Of a stretch of DNA of 64,000 bases, positions 8,545 to 16,597 are shown one piece after another. Where the stretch lies: assembly GCA_963664625.1 (NCBI GenBank), contig OY761541.1, positions 2,480,001 through 2,544,000 of the forward strand, read 5' to 3'. The translations under genes were made by a program, and so were the position numbers. This DNA is from CBDCFV01 sp963664625. Its GTDB lineage: Bacteria > Chloroflexota > Dehalococcoidia > Lucifugimonadales > UBA3495. Every line of letters begins with the position of its first letter. Positions within the stretch are counted from its first letter, which is position 1. The notes under the pieces were generated by a model that saw nothing but the letters and a program-made list of their open reading frames with translations, ran no database searches and had not been told where the DNA came from.

Positions 8545-8934
8545 ATGGAGAAAATCAGAAACAACCACTTGGACATCGCCCCGTCCGGCGCAACTTTCAG
8601 CAGAAGCATTCGCGTTGGCAATCTGCTGTTCGTCGCTGGTTGCACCGCCCGCGGCACCGATGCGCAGGGAGCGCCCTTGATGGACCAGTTGCGGGTCACC
8701 CTCGACAGGATAGTCCGCATAGTCGCCGCCGAGGGTGGATCGCCCGGCGACATCGTCAAGATAACCACCTTCGTTACCAGCGTCCCCGACTGGGTGGCGC
8801 ACAACGACGAAAGCCAAGCCATGTTTACCGAGTTCTTCCAAGGCGAGTACCCCACCAATACACTGGTGGAAATCGGTGCGTTGGTGGAACCGGGTCTTGA
8901 CGTGGAGATCGAGGCCATAGCCGAGTTGGGTTAA
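8545..8934 (+). CDS. RidA/YjgF/YER057c/UK114-family protein
   Basis: 129 aa with the standard trimeric RidA outline: RSIRVGNLLFVAG, GDIVKITTFVTSV, and the C-terminal VEIGALVEPGLDVEIEAIA. The usual RP pair before the terminal strand (present in the paralogs at 11124 and 36790 as LVRPEF) is EP here, so the acid-binding arginine may be lost and classical enamine/imine deaminase activity is uncertain. GGAGG lies upstream of the ATG. It precedes an amidohydrolase gene by 76 bases on the same strand. Confidence 0.88.
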   Translation: MEKIRNNHLDIAPSGATFSRSIRVGNLLFVAGCTARGTDAQGAPLMDQLRVTLDRIVRIVAAEGGSPGDIVKITTFVTSVPDWVAHNDESQAMFTEFFQGEYPTNTLVEIGALVEPGLDVEIEAIAELG

Positions 8935-9010
8935 CCAGGCCCTTGCCTGGATGGAACCTCCCACGAGTGGAGAGCGCCGGGGCCGGAAGATAACAACGGG
9001 AGGCTGGCTT

Positions 9011-10228
9011 ATGGCTACCTTGATCAAGGGCTCGAAGTTAATCGACGGCAAGGGCGGGGTGATCGACAACGCCGCGGCGCTGTTTGACGGCGACCGGATT
9101 GTGGCTGTCGGCCGCCAAGCCGATATGGCCACCGGGCCGGACGTGACCGTCATCGACGCCGGAGACAAGACCATCATGCCCGGCCTCATAGACGCCCACG
9201 TCCACATGAGCCATAACGGCGGACCTTTGGCCGCCAGGGAGTCGCTCCACGCCACCGTCCAAGAGATGATGATCCAGTGCGTGAAGAACGCCCAACTGGC
9301 GATTCGGGCCGGGCTGACCACCGTCCGGGACCTGGGCGGGAAGGACTTCATCACTGTGGCGGTGCGGGACGCCATCAACGGCGGCGTGATCCCCGGGCCT
9401 CGTGTGGTGTCGTGCGCCCATGCCATCACCACCACCGGCGGCCACTACCACGCCCATTCCGCCGAAGTGGACAACGCCGACGAGATCAGAAAGGCCGTTC
9501 GTTCCATCATCAAGGGCGGAGCCGACTGCATCAAGGTATTCGGGTCGGGCGGCACCACCACGCCGGGGAGCAACCCGTTAGCGGCCCAGTACAACGTCGA
9601 AGAGTTCCGCACGGCAGCCGATGAGGCCCACCGCTTGGGCAAGCATGTAACGGCCCATGTCCATCCAACGGTGGCGATACAGGCGGCGGTAGAAGGGGAG
9701 TTGGACTGCTTGGAGCACTGCAACTGGCTCAACCCAGAAGGCATCCGTTTGCACGAGCCGGTCCTGGAAGAGATTGTCAAACGGGGCGTGTACGTGAGCC
9801 TGGGGATGCCGGCCGCTTGGTACCGGCTGGCCGTGGACCAGATCAGGGACATTATGGTCCCGGACCGCCAAGCCCAGTTGCAACCCCGCTACCAGACCAT
9901 CCGGCAGATGTACGACGCCGGCGCCAAAGTGGTGGCCAGCAGCGACGCCGGGACCACGTCCACCCGCATCGACGAGTTTGGGCTGCTCCTGGAGTTCCTG
10001 GTCAACGGTCTGGAGATTCCGGCGATGCAGGTGATAGTGTCGGCCACCGGCCTGGCCGCCGAAGCGGTTGGCTTGGGAACGCAGACCGGCGTTCTGGAAG
10101 CGGGCAAGAAAGCCGACCTGATTACCGTGGACGGAGACCCGCTGGAAGACATCACTGCCCTGCAACGGGTCGACCTGGTCGTCAAGGACGGGTCTGTAGC
10201 AGCGCAGGCGGGACAGGCCGCGCTTTAG
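9011..10228 (+). CDS. Imidazolonepropionase-like metal-dependent amidohydrolase
   Basis: 405 aa starting MATLIKGSKLIDGKGG at the ATG at 9011, with GGGAGG 8 bases upstream. The amidohydrolase metal site is complete: DAHVHM (HxH), a Lys in DCIKVFGSGG (candidate carbamylated bridge), His in VTAHVHP, His in CLEHCNW and Asp in ASSDAGTT. The C-terminal KADLITVDGDPLEDI is the typical composite-sandwich closing strand. Members cleave cyclic amides, ureas or dipeptides; the substrate is not predictable. Pairing with RidA suggests a nitrogen-compound catabolic step that releases a reactive imine (inference). Confidence 0.92.
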   Translation: MATLIKGSKLIDGKGGVIDNAAALFDGDRIVAVGRQADMATGPDVTVIDAGDKTIMPGLIDAHVHMSHNGGPLAARESLHATVQEMMIQCVKNAQLAIRAGLTTVRDLGGKDFITVAVRDAINGGVIPGPRVVSCAHAITTTGGHYHAHSAEVDNADEIRKAVRSIIKGGADCIKVFGSGGTTTPGSNPLAAQYNVEEFRTAADEAHRLGKHVTAHVHPTVAIQAAVEGELDCLEHCNWLNPEGIRLHEPVLEEIVKRGVYVSLGMPAAWYRLAVDQIRDIMVPDRQAQLQPRYQTIRQMYDAGAKVVASSDAGTTSTRIDEFGLLLEFLVNGLEIPAMQVIVSATGLAAEAVGLGTQTGVLEAGKKADLITVDGDPLEDITALQRVDLVVKDGSVAAQAGQAAL

Positions 10229-10271
10229 ACAACGACCAACGACCTTTGACGGAGTGAATCCGGGTTGATGT

Positions 10272-11030
10272 TTAGTCGTCGGCTCTGAGAATTACGGCGA
10301 CGCTGTTGGCCTTGGCCAATGCCGTACGGTCTTCGTCAATATGAGCGCCGATGACTGCGGGTAGTACCGGCTGGCCAGTGACCAACTCCAGTATGCTCGC
10401 CCGGTGAGCCGCACGGGTTATGTCGGTGTTGCCAATGGTTATGGAGATTTCGGCGGCGACATACAATTCGGCGCCGTCGGCCCTGCGCCGGCCGGCGAAT
10501 ATGAGGTCAGACCGATCAAGTTCGTGGTTTTGTTCTTCAGTGATGACGCCGTTGTCTTCGGCGTCTTCGACACGTTCGGTGAATTCATAGTCGAGACCGG
10601 TCCTCGGCCCTTTCAGCACTTTCGTCCTTCGGATGCGGAGATATTCTCCCGCAAGGCTGCCGATGTTCTTTTCGACTTTGAATTCGTAGTCTGAGCCGGA
10701 CAGGTTGTCCACTCTACCCGACAGGTTGTCCACTCTACCCGACAGGTTGTCCACTCTACCCGACAGGTTGCCCACTATGCCCTTTACCTGTACCATATCG
10801 GATTTGAGCACGGTCAAGTCTGACTTGACCACGACCATGTCCGCTTCCAAGCGGTCCAACCGTTGGTTGACCAGTTGGAAGTTCTGGTTGGTGGATTCGA
10901 CGAATGCCGCGAATCGCTCGGGCAACTCCAACAACTCTCTGCTCAGGAGTATGCTGCGAATCGTTTCGGCCCAGTCGGGATTCTCCCGTAGGATACGGAC
11001 GAAGTCGCTTATGTCGTTGATGGTGGTCAT
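10272..11030 (-). CDS. Coiled-coil protein with C-terminal PD-(D/E)XK nuclease-like domain
   Basis: 252 aa. Residues 1-50 are helical. Residues 50-115 form a coiled coil that includes exact heptads (NLSGRVD repeated). Residues 120-252 form an alpha/beta domain with DLIFAGRR, ELYVAAEISITIGNTDI, then TRAAHRASIL and PVLPAVIGAHI. The Asp...Glu-x-Ser arrangement and the order match the paralogs at 25353-25952 and 25997-26644 (VAxEASNRVGESDIQRA). The core resembles a PD-(D/E)XK nuclease, by inference from layout only. The heptads are encoded by a 21-bp tandem DNA repeat, so coil length may vary between strains. Confidence 0.7.
   Translation of the reverse strand: MTTINDISDFVRILRENPDWAETIRSILLSRELLELPERFAAFVESTNQNFQLVNQRLDRLEADMVVVKSDLTVLKSDMVQVKGIVGNLSGRVDNLSGRVDNLSGRVDNLSGSDYEFKVEKNIGSLAGEYLRIRRTKVLKGPRTGLDYEFTERVEDAEDNGVITEEQNHELDRSDLIFAGRRRADGAELYVAAEISITIGNTDITRAAHRASILELVTGQPVLPAVIGAHIDEDRTALAKANSVAVILRADD
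10699..10782. repeat. 21-bp tandem repeat inside a coding region, three exact copies plus one degenerate
   Basis: The unit GACAGGTTGTCCACTCTACCC occurs exactly at 10699-10719, 10720-10740 and 10741-10761, and a diverged copy fills 10762-10782. On the minus strand each unit encodes one seven-residue heptad of the coiled coil. Length changes would stay in frame. Confidence 0.95.
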
Positions 11031-11123
11031 GTCGGGTAACGTACTGTTGATGAATTATACCGTCAGCAATGCTGGGTTGTCAGGCCGCTCCCCGACAGCA
11101 TCCTTTTCCCGCGATGTGAATTA

Positions 11124-11516
11124 TCACCCACCAGACAAGTTGACGATAGCCTCCACTTCCACTAGGAACTCCGGGCGCACCAGCGCCGCGACCATCACGG
11201 TGGAACTGGCGGGGGGACTGGACGGGAAGGTCTCGGACCTCACTCTGCTGTAGGCCGCATAGTCTTCCATGTTCGTCAGGAAGCAGGTGATTTTCACCAC
11301 GTCGGCCATGGTGGCCCCGGCGGCTTCCACGATAGTCCGGATGTTGGCCATCACTTGCCGGGACTGGGCTTCGCAGTCTCCCTCGCCCACCAGGTTGCCG
11401 TTCTGGTCCTGGGCGATGCTGCCGGATACAAACAAAAAGTCTCCAACTCGAATGCCTGGGGAAAGCGCCGGGTTGGGAGCGACATCGGAGGGCACTATGG
11501 GTATCCGTTCTGCCAT
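11124..11516 (-). CDS. RidA/YjgF-family protein
   Basis: 130 aa starting MAERIPIVPSDVAPNP at the ATG at 11516, with AAGGAG 6 bases upstream. Typical elements: RVGDFLFVSGSIAQD, DVVKITCFLTNMED and VAALVRPEFLVEVEAIV, with the conserved Arg-Pro before the last strand intact. Probably a deaminase of reactive enamine/imine intermediates or a related ligand-binding protein. The frame continues upstream to 11975, but that part lies antisense to the rel gene and lacks a ribosome-binding site. Confidence 0.88.
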   Translation of the reverse strand: MAERIPIVPSDVAPNPALSPGIRVGDFLFVSGSIAQDQNGNLVGEGDCEAQSRQVMANIRTIVEAAGATMADVVKITCFLTNMEDYAAYSRVRSETFPSSPPASSTVMVAALVRPEFLVEVEAIVNLSGG

Positions 11517-11563
11517 GGTCTTCTCCTTAAGAAAGCAGTCTAGTGATTTGAGGTCGTTGCGCG

Positions 11564-13774
11564 CTAGTTCGGTGTAAGGACCGGAACCGTTGAGCGGTCT
11601 CGTGTTACCTCGATGACGCTCCTCACCCCTTCGAGCTTGGCGAACAGCCTGCCAAGCTGTTCCAGGTTCTTGGTATAAAGGGTAAGTTCCATGGTCACGG
11701 TGCCGTCCGGGTGCTCCTTGGTAATCACCGATGCGATGTTTACGTCCTCGGCCGATACCGCCGATGTAACGTCCCTGAGAAGCCCCACCCGGTCGTAGGC
11801 CGTCACCCGGGTCCTCACCGGGTAAAGCTCGTAGGTTGTTCCCCAGTCCACGTTGACAATCCGCTCCGGTTCGTCCTCGTTGGACAGGTTGGCGCACCCC
11901 TGCTTGTGGACCGTTACGCCCCGGGACCTGGTGATGAAGCCGATGATGGGGTCGCCGGGGATGGGATTGCAACACGAGGCCATTCGCGTCAAAAGGTCTC
12001 CAACGCCCAGCACGGAAATGCCGGAACCCGGGCTGGACAAGGCCAGCTTGGGTTTGACGCTTTCGATGGGTGCCAACGGCTCCTGACGGGCTTGGGCCAG
12101 CCGGTATCCAACCTGGCTTTCGGTGATTCCGCCCGACCCAAGGTTGGCCAGGAGGTCGTCCATGTTGTCGTAGTTGCAGAGGGAAAGGATTTCAGCGTCG
12201 TCCAGCTTCTGGTTGAGACGGCGAAGTTCTCTTTTCAGCAGCTCCCTGCCCCTCTGGATGTTGGTGCTGCGGGCTTGACGCCGGAACCACAGGCGCACCT
12301 TCTGCCGAGCGCTGGCCGATCCCACGTACCCGCGGTTGGGGTTCAGCCAGTCCAGGCTGGGCCCCCTGTCTCCCTTGGATGCCAGAATCTCCACGGTGTC
12401 GCCGTTTCTCAGCTTGGTGTCCAAGGAGACCAACCGGCCGTTGACCTTGGCCCCAACGCAGCGGTGGCCCAGGTCGGTGTGAATCTTGTAACCGAAGTCT
12501 ATGGGAGTCGACCCCGCGGTTAACTCCACGATGTCGCCTTTGGGGGTGTAAACGAACACCTGGTCCTGGAAGATGTCCTGCTTCACCGACTCGATGAACT
12601 CGTCGGTCCCGGCCATCTCCCTTTGCCAGTCCAGCAACTGGCGCAGCCAAGTCATTTTCTCTTCGAACTTCAGGTCGTTGGCCCGGCCCTCCTTGTAGCG
12701 CCAGTGAGCGGCCACGCCGTACTCGGCGATCTGGTGCAGTTCATAGGTCTTTACCTGCACCTCCAGCGGGCCGCCTCCGTCGCCGATCACCGTGGTATGC
12801 AGGGCTTGGTAGAGGTTTTCCTTGGGGTTGGCAATGTAGTCGTCGAACTGTCCTGGAATGGGGTGCCACAGTTGATGAATTACCCCCAGGGTCTTGTAAC
12901 AGTCCTCCTTGGAGTCGACCAATACCCTTAACGCATACAGGTCGTATATGTCGCTGAGCTCTTTACCCTGGGTGGCGTACCGCTCCATCTTCTGATAGGT
13001 GCTGTACACCGATTTGGGCCTGCCTACCACCTCGCCGGTCACGTTGGAGACCTTCATCGCATCCCGAAGACGGGATGCCACCCGCTCGATGTAAGCTTCC
13101 CGTTCTTCACGCTTGGCCGCCAGCATGTTGGAGATTTCGTGGTAACGGCCTTCATCCAAGTAGGAAAAGGCCAGGTCATCCAAGCGCCACTTGATCTCCC
13201 AAATGCCCAACCGATGGGCTAGGGGAGAGTAGATGTCGAGGGTTTCCTGGGCGATACGGCGTCGTTTCTCTGAGGGAAGGACATCCAGGGTCTGCATGTT
13301 GTGGAGACGGTCGGCCAGTTTGATCAACACCACTCGGATGTCTTCGGCCATCGCCACCAGCATCTTCCGCAGGCTTTCCGCATAGAGATTGTCCGGCTCT
13401 TCGGACACGCTTTGGCCGTTGCCGGACTGGTGGAGACGCACGTCCAGCTTGGTCAGCTTGGTCACCCCGTCGACCAGCTTGGCTACCTCTGTGCCGAAGC
13501 GTGAGTCCAACTCGTTAAGAGTGACGTCGCAATCCTCCACCACGTCATGGAGCAACGCTGCCACGATGGTATTGACGTCCAAGCGGAGGTCAGCAAGGAA
13601 AAGGGCGGTCTGCAAGGGGTGGGCGATGTAGGGTTCGCCGGAGACGCGCTTCTGTCCCCGGTGACAGTCGTCGGCAAACTCGTAGGCCTGCTCGACCAGT
13701 CCCGCTATGTCCGGGGACACATAAGTAGATACCCGGTTGATGAGGTCCTTTGCGTCGCTGGTAGCTGTCGCCAT
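11564..13774 (-). CDS. rel: Bifunctional (p)ppGpp synthetase/hydrolase (RelA/SpoT homolog)
   Basis: 736 aa from the ATG at 13774 (a TTG at 13825 is the alternative). Domain order is that of a long Rel: N-terminal HD hydrolase (HPLQTALFLADL, LLHDVVEDCD, LADRLHNMQTL), synthetase (ELSDIYDLYALRVLV, FDDYIANPKENLYQALHT, EVQVKTYELHQIAEYGVAAHW), TGS (VFVYTPKGDIVEL), a zinc-finger-like region (MASCCNPIPGDPIIGFITR) and a C-terminal ACT domain. Both catalytic halves look intact, so it should make and degrade the stringent-response alarmone. It is the only Rel-type gene in the window. Confidence 0.96.
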   Translation of the reverse strand: MATATSDAKDLINRVSTYVSPDIAGLVEQAYEFADDCHRGQKRVSGEPYIAHPLQTALFLADLRLDVNTIVAALLHDVVEDCDVTLNELDSRFGTEVAKLVDGVTKLTKLDVRLHQSGNGQSVSEEPDNLYAESLRKMLVAMAEDIRVVLIKLADRLHNMQTLDVLPSEKRRRIAQETLDIYSPLAHRLGIWEIKWRLDDLAFSYLDEGRYHEISNMLAAKREEREAYIERVASRLRDAMKVSNVTGEVVGRPKSVYSTYQKMERYATQGKELSDIYDLYALRVLVDSKEDCYKTLGVIHQLWHPIPGQFDDYIANPKENLYQALHTTVIGDGGGPLEVQVKTYELHQIAEYGVAAHWRYKEGRANDLKFEEKMTWLRQLLDWQREMAGTDEFIESVKQDIFQDQVFVYTPKGDIVELTAGSTPIDFGYKIHTDLGHRCVGAKVNGRLVSLDTKLRNGDTVEILASKGDRGPSLDWLNPNRGYVGSASARQKVRLWFRRQARSTNIQRGRELLKRELRRLNQKLDDAEILSLCNYDNMDDLLANLGSGGITESQVGYRLAQARQEPLAPIESVKPKLALSSPGSGISVLGVGDLLTRMASCCNPIPGDPIIGFITRSRGVTVHKQGCANLSNEDEPERIVNVDWGTTYELYPVRTRVTAYDRVGLLRDVTSAVSAEDVNIASVITKEHPDGTVTMELTLYTKNLEQLGRLFAKLEGVRSVIEVTRDRSTVPVLTPN

Positions 13775-13964
13775 CTCGGTCACACCGTATATCGATTTGA
13801 TATTACCGTGGGTCCAAGAGTCCAAGTGAGCTACGTTGTTCGTAAACGCATTCTACCTTTTTCGTTTGTGAATTACTACACAAATACCGCGGAGTCAGGG
13901 GCGTTTTCAACAAGTCGCCTGGCGGAAAGTCCATCCATTGACACGGTGAATTAAGAAGGGAGGA

Positions 13965-14039
13965 TGGTCGGGGCGGGCAGATTTGAACTGCCGACCTCCT
14001 GGTCCCAAACCAGGCGCCCTGCCGCTGGGCCACGCCCCG
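13965..14039 (-). tRNA. tRNA-Pro (TGG)
   Basis: On the minus strand this folds as a complete cloverleaf: acceptor CGGGGCG with CGCCCCG, anticodon arm CTGGT-TTGGGAC-CAG with anticodon TGG, T arm GGCAG-TTCAAAT-CTGCC, discriminator A and an encoded CCA at 13967-13965. Confidence 0.93.
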
Positions 14040-14118
14040 GAAGCCAACTGCGATGCCGGGACCATTACCGGCATTTGCAATGTGGGAAAAACACGGAAGA
14101 GGAGACACTACAGTAAGA

Positions 14119-14194
14119 ATGGTACCCCCGGAGAGAATCGAACTCTCGTCTCTGGCTCCGGAGGCCAGCACTCTGATCCGCTGAGCTACGGGGG
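14119..14194 (-). tRNA. tRNA-Arg (CCG)
   Basis: Minus-strand cloverleaf: acceptor GCCCCCG with CGGGGGT (the end pair is G-U), D arm GCTCAGCGGATCAGAGT, anticodon stem CTGGC/GCCAG around loop CTCCGGA (anticodon CCG), T arm GAGAG-TTCGATT-CTCTC, and an encoded CCA. It lies 79 bases from tRNA-Pro and may share its transcript. Confidence 0.93.
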
Positions 14195-14362
14195 CTCTGA
14201 CGACATTTAGAATATCATGGCCTGAACAAAGCAACAAGGCAAAGAGCGGGCGCAAGAGGCGGCGCCGATGGACAAGCCAATCCGTCGGCGATAGACTACG
14301 CCCACCCCCGCATCCACGAGGGTAACGGTATCAACCAGGGAGTTACGCAGGGGGGTACGATT

Positions 14363-15415
14363 ATGCCCGTTTTCACGCCGGACTATTTGCACAAGGTCGC
14401 TTACCATATTTTCCGGGCCAAGGGCGCGTCCCACGAAGAAGCAGAGACCGTCTCCACCCACCAAGTCAAAGCCAACCTGGTTGGTCACGATTCTCACGGT
14501 GTAATTCACATCCCCGAATACGTCGAGCGCATCGACAAGGGCCACATCGTTCCCGGTGCGCCCTTCGTGGTGGAGCGGGAGGCCCCGTGCACGGCGGTGA
14601 TCAACGGCAACTGGGGCTTCGGCTTCGTGGTCACCGAGCGAGCGATGCGCATGGCCATAGACAAAGCCAGGGTCCACGGCGTTGGGGCCATCACCATCCA
14701 TTACCAGAGCCACATCGGCCGCTTGGGAGACTACGCCACCATGGCGCTGGAGGAGGGGATGATCGGGTTGGTGACCTCCGACTCCGGCGCGGGTCCGAAG
14801 ATGGTGGCGCCCTTCGGAGGACGGGCGCGCCGGTTGGGTACCAACCCCATCTGCATAGGCATCCCCAGCGACATGGAGGGCCCGGTACTGCTGGACATGG
14901 CTACCAGCGCCGTTGCCGCCGGAAAAATCACCCTGGCCCGAAACCGCGGGGAGACGGTGCCCGATGGGTGGATCATCGACAAGGACGGCAACCCCACCAA
15001 CAATCCCGAAGACTACCGCGCCGGCGGCGCCATTCTGCCGGTGGGAGCGGACCAAGGGCATAAGGGCTACGGCATGTCCTTCATGGTCGAAGTATTTTCG
15101 GGCCTGCTCACAGGGCTAGGCTTCGGCATCGACCCGTTGGCCCGGCACAACGACGGCGTCTTCATTTCGGTGTTCAACGTGGACCACTTCCGGCCCTTGG
15201 AGGAGTTCAAGGAAGAGGTAAAGGCGCTGGCCGAGTTCGTGAAGAACTCGCCCCCGGCGGCCGGTTTCTCCGAAGTGTTCTATCCCGGCGAACCTGAATA
15301 CCGCACGGAACAGCGGCGAAGATCGGAAGGCATCTTCGTTGAGGACGAGACCTGGCAGCAGATAAGCGGATTGATGGAAGAGCTAGGCGTGAAGTCCGCC
15401 GTCGGCCAGGCGTAA
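14363..15415 (+). CDS. Ldh-family (malate/L-lactate/sulfolactate) NAD(P)-dependent oxidoreductase
   Basis: 350 aa of the LDH2/MDH2 family, a fold distinct from classical lactate dehydrogenases. Signature segments are VGHDSHGVI (substrate and catalytic His), GHIVPGAP, NGNWGFGFVVTERAM, GTNPICIGIP, LDMATSAVAAGKI and GADQGHKGYGMSFMVE. It oxidises or reduces a 2-hydroxy/2-oxo acid; the exact acid is not predictable. Its 3' end overlaps that of the convergent cyclo-ligase-like gene by 33 bases. Confidence 0.9.
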   Translation: MPVFTPDYLHKVAYHIFRAKGASHEEAETVSTHQVKANLVGHDSHGVIHIPEYVERIDKGHIVPGAPFVVEREAPCTAVINGNWGFGFVVTERAMRMAIDKARVHGVGAITIHYQSHIGRLGDYATMALEEGMIGLVTSDSGAGPKMVAPFGGRARRLGTNPICIGIPSDMEGPVLLDMATSAVAAGKITLARNRGETVPDGWIIDKDGNPTNNPEDYRAGGAILPVGADQGHKGYGMSFMVEVFSGLLTGLGFGIDPLARHNDGVFISVFNVDHFRPLEEFKEEVKALAEFVKNSPPAAGFSEVFYPGEPEYRTEQRRRSEGIFVEDETWQQISGLMEELGVKSAVGQA

Positions 15416-16111
15416 CTTCTGCAAAATCGGTATTTCGGCAATCTTTTCCTCATCCAGGTCGTCCCAGTAGATTCCCCGGGGACGCGGCAGCTCCCCGGTG
15501 CAACGGATTACCTCTTCGGGCGTTCCAACGTAGGTGAGTGGGACGTCGTGCTGGGTCCATGGCAAGTCCTCTGCCAGCAGTTGGACCGGGTGGACGGTGG
15601 TGACCACCGGGGTGCCCGGGCCGACGATGCCCGCGGCCACCGCCAAGCCGTATTCCAAATCCGCAAACCCTCCGCCCTTGCCAACCCGGGTGCCGCCCCG
15701 GTTCACGGCCACCGATCCTGATATAACCAAATCCACCGGCCGCATTTCCTCGACAAAGACCAGCCTGCCGTGGCGAAAGGCTCCGGCTATGGTGGCGGCC
15801 TTGGCTGGGGTCGCATCCAGCACGTTGGGGTCCAGCTCTACGAAACACTGCTCGCTGCGTAGACGGGGCACCGCCATGTACACGATTTTACCTTCCTGCA
15901 ACGCCCGCTGGCGCAAGGGCCGCTGGGGGCGGTCGGGGTTGCTCTTGATGACCTCGGCAGCCTGCCAGGCCGCCAGGTTGCACACCTGCTCCGCCGCTTC
16001 CCTGGACCCGTGAAAGTCGGGGATTCTGTCGTGGACGTTGCGCGATCGGGACGCCCCGGACTCCACCATAGTTGCCCACATGGCTTCACGTATATCCTGT
16101 TTGCTGCGCAC
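15383..16111 (-). CDS. 5-formyltetrahydrofolate cyclo-ligase-family protein
   Basis: 242 aa. N-terminal helices (KQDIREAMWATM) are followed by KIVYMAVPRLRSEQCFVEL and the nucleotide/folate-site segment TRVGKGGGFADLEYGLA, which corresponds to the GxGxGYYD loop of cyclo-ligases but reads GFADLEY as in the longer FAU1/MTHFSD-like branch. PVVTTVHPVQLL follows. It probably converts 5-formyl-THF to methenyl-THF, or acts on a related substrate; the branch makes this less certain than for a standard FAU1. It converges with and overlaps the Ldh-family gene. Confidence 0.78.
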   Translation of the reverse strand: MRSKQDIREAMWATMVESGASRSRNVHDRIPDFHGSREAAEQVCNLAAWQAAEVIKSNPDRPQRPLRQRALQEGKIVYMAVPRLRSEQCFVELDPNVLDATPAKAATIAGAFRHGRLVFVEEMRPVDLVISGSVAVNRGGTRVGKGGGFADLEYGLAVAAGIVGPGTPVVTTVHPVQLLAEDLPWTQHDVPLTYVGTPEEVIRCTGELPRPRGIYWDDLDEEKIAEIPILQKLRLADGGLHA

Positions 16112-16166
16112 TACTCAGCCTCCTTGATGGTTATGCTAAGAGTTACGGTGAGCTTGTCAAGCCGCG

Positions 16167-16196
16167 TTGCGGCTGTGGTTAGGGCTATGCTATAAT
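16167..16196 (+). promoter_or_regulatory. Probable sigma-70 type promoter of rpsO-pnp
   Basis: TTGCGG at 16167-16172 and a perfect TATAAT at 16191-16196, with an 18-base spacer, 43 bases before the rpsO start and downstream of the divergent gene. Confidence 0.6.
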
Positions 16197-16239
16197 CGCA
16201 GGTGAAGCAAAAGAGAAGGGAAAAGGTCAAACGCAGCGC

Positions 16240-16506
16240 ATGCTAGACGGTGAAACCAGAGCGCAGATCACCAAGGAATACCAGCTACACCGCAACGATA
16301 CCGGCTCCACCGAACTCCAGGTAGCCATCATCACCGCGAGGATCCAGCAGCTAACGGATCATCTTCGCGTTCACAAGAAAGATGTCCACTCCCGCCGCGG
16401 GCTGGTTACCTTGGTGTCTAAACGCCGCCGACTCCTCAACTACCTCACAAAAAAGGACGTTGGCCGTTACCAATCGCTGATAACCCGCTTGGGGTTAAGG
16501 CGCTAA
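16240..16506 (+). CDS. rpsO: 30S ribosomal protein S15
   Basis: 88 aa with the S15 signature: ETRAQITKEYQLHRNDTGS, TELQVAIITARIQQLTDHL, HKKDVHSRRGLVTLVSKRRR, LLNYLTKKDVGRYQSLITRLGLRR. It binds the 16S central domain early in small-subunit assembly. It is followed by pnp, the common bacterial rpsO-pnp arrangement, with a hairpin between the two. Confidence 0.97.
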   Translation: MLDGETRAQITKEYQLHRNDTGSTELQVAIITARIQQLTDHLRVHKKDVHSRRGLVTLVSKRRRLLNYLTKKDVGRYQSLITRLGLRR

Positions 16507-16520
16507 TAATCTCGCGTATC

Positions 16521-16546
16521 AACAACACCCTGCCAAGGGTGTTGTT
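16521..16546 (+). terminator. Hairpin between rpsO and pnp
   Basis: A perfect 11-bp stem AACAACACCCT/AGGGTGTTGTT with loop GCCA lies 14 bases after the rpsO stop. Only a very short T stretch follows, so it may be an attenuating terminator or an RNase processing site controlling pnp, as in the rpsO-pnp leader of other bacteria. Confidence 0.65.
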
Positions 16547-16597
16547 TCACTTCTAGCCACTGCCCTAGCCAATAAAGCGAGGTACCTTAGTATCACT

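Noticed and set aside
10699..10782. Possible CRISPR-like array of short repeats
   Set aside because: The 21-bp units are directly adjacent without spacers and encode heptads, so this is a coding minisatellite. No cas gene is in the window.
11517..11975. N-terminal extension of the RidA open frame
   Set aside because: It is antisense to rel, and AAGGAG just before the ATG at 11516 marks the real start.
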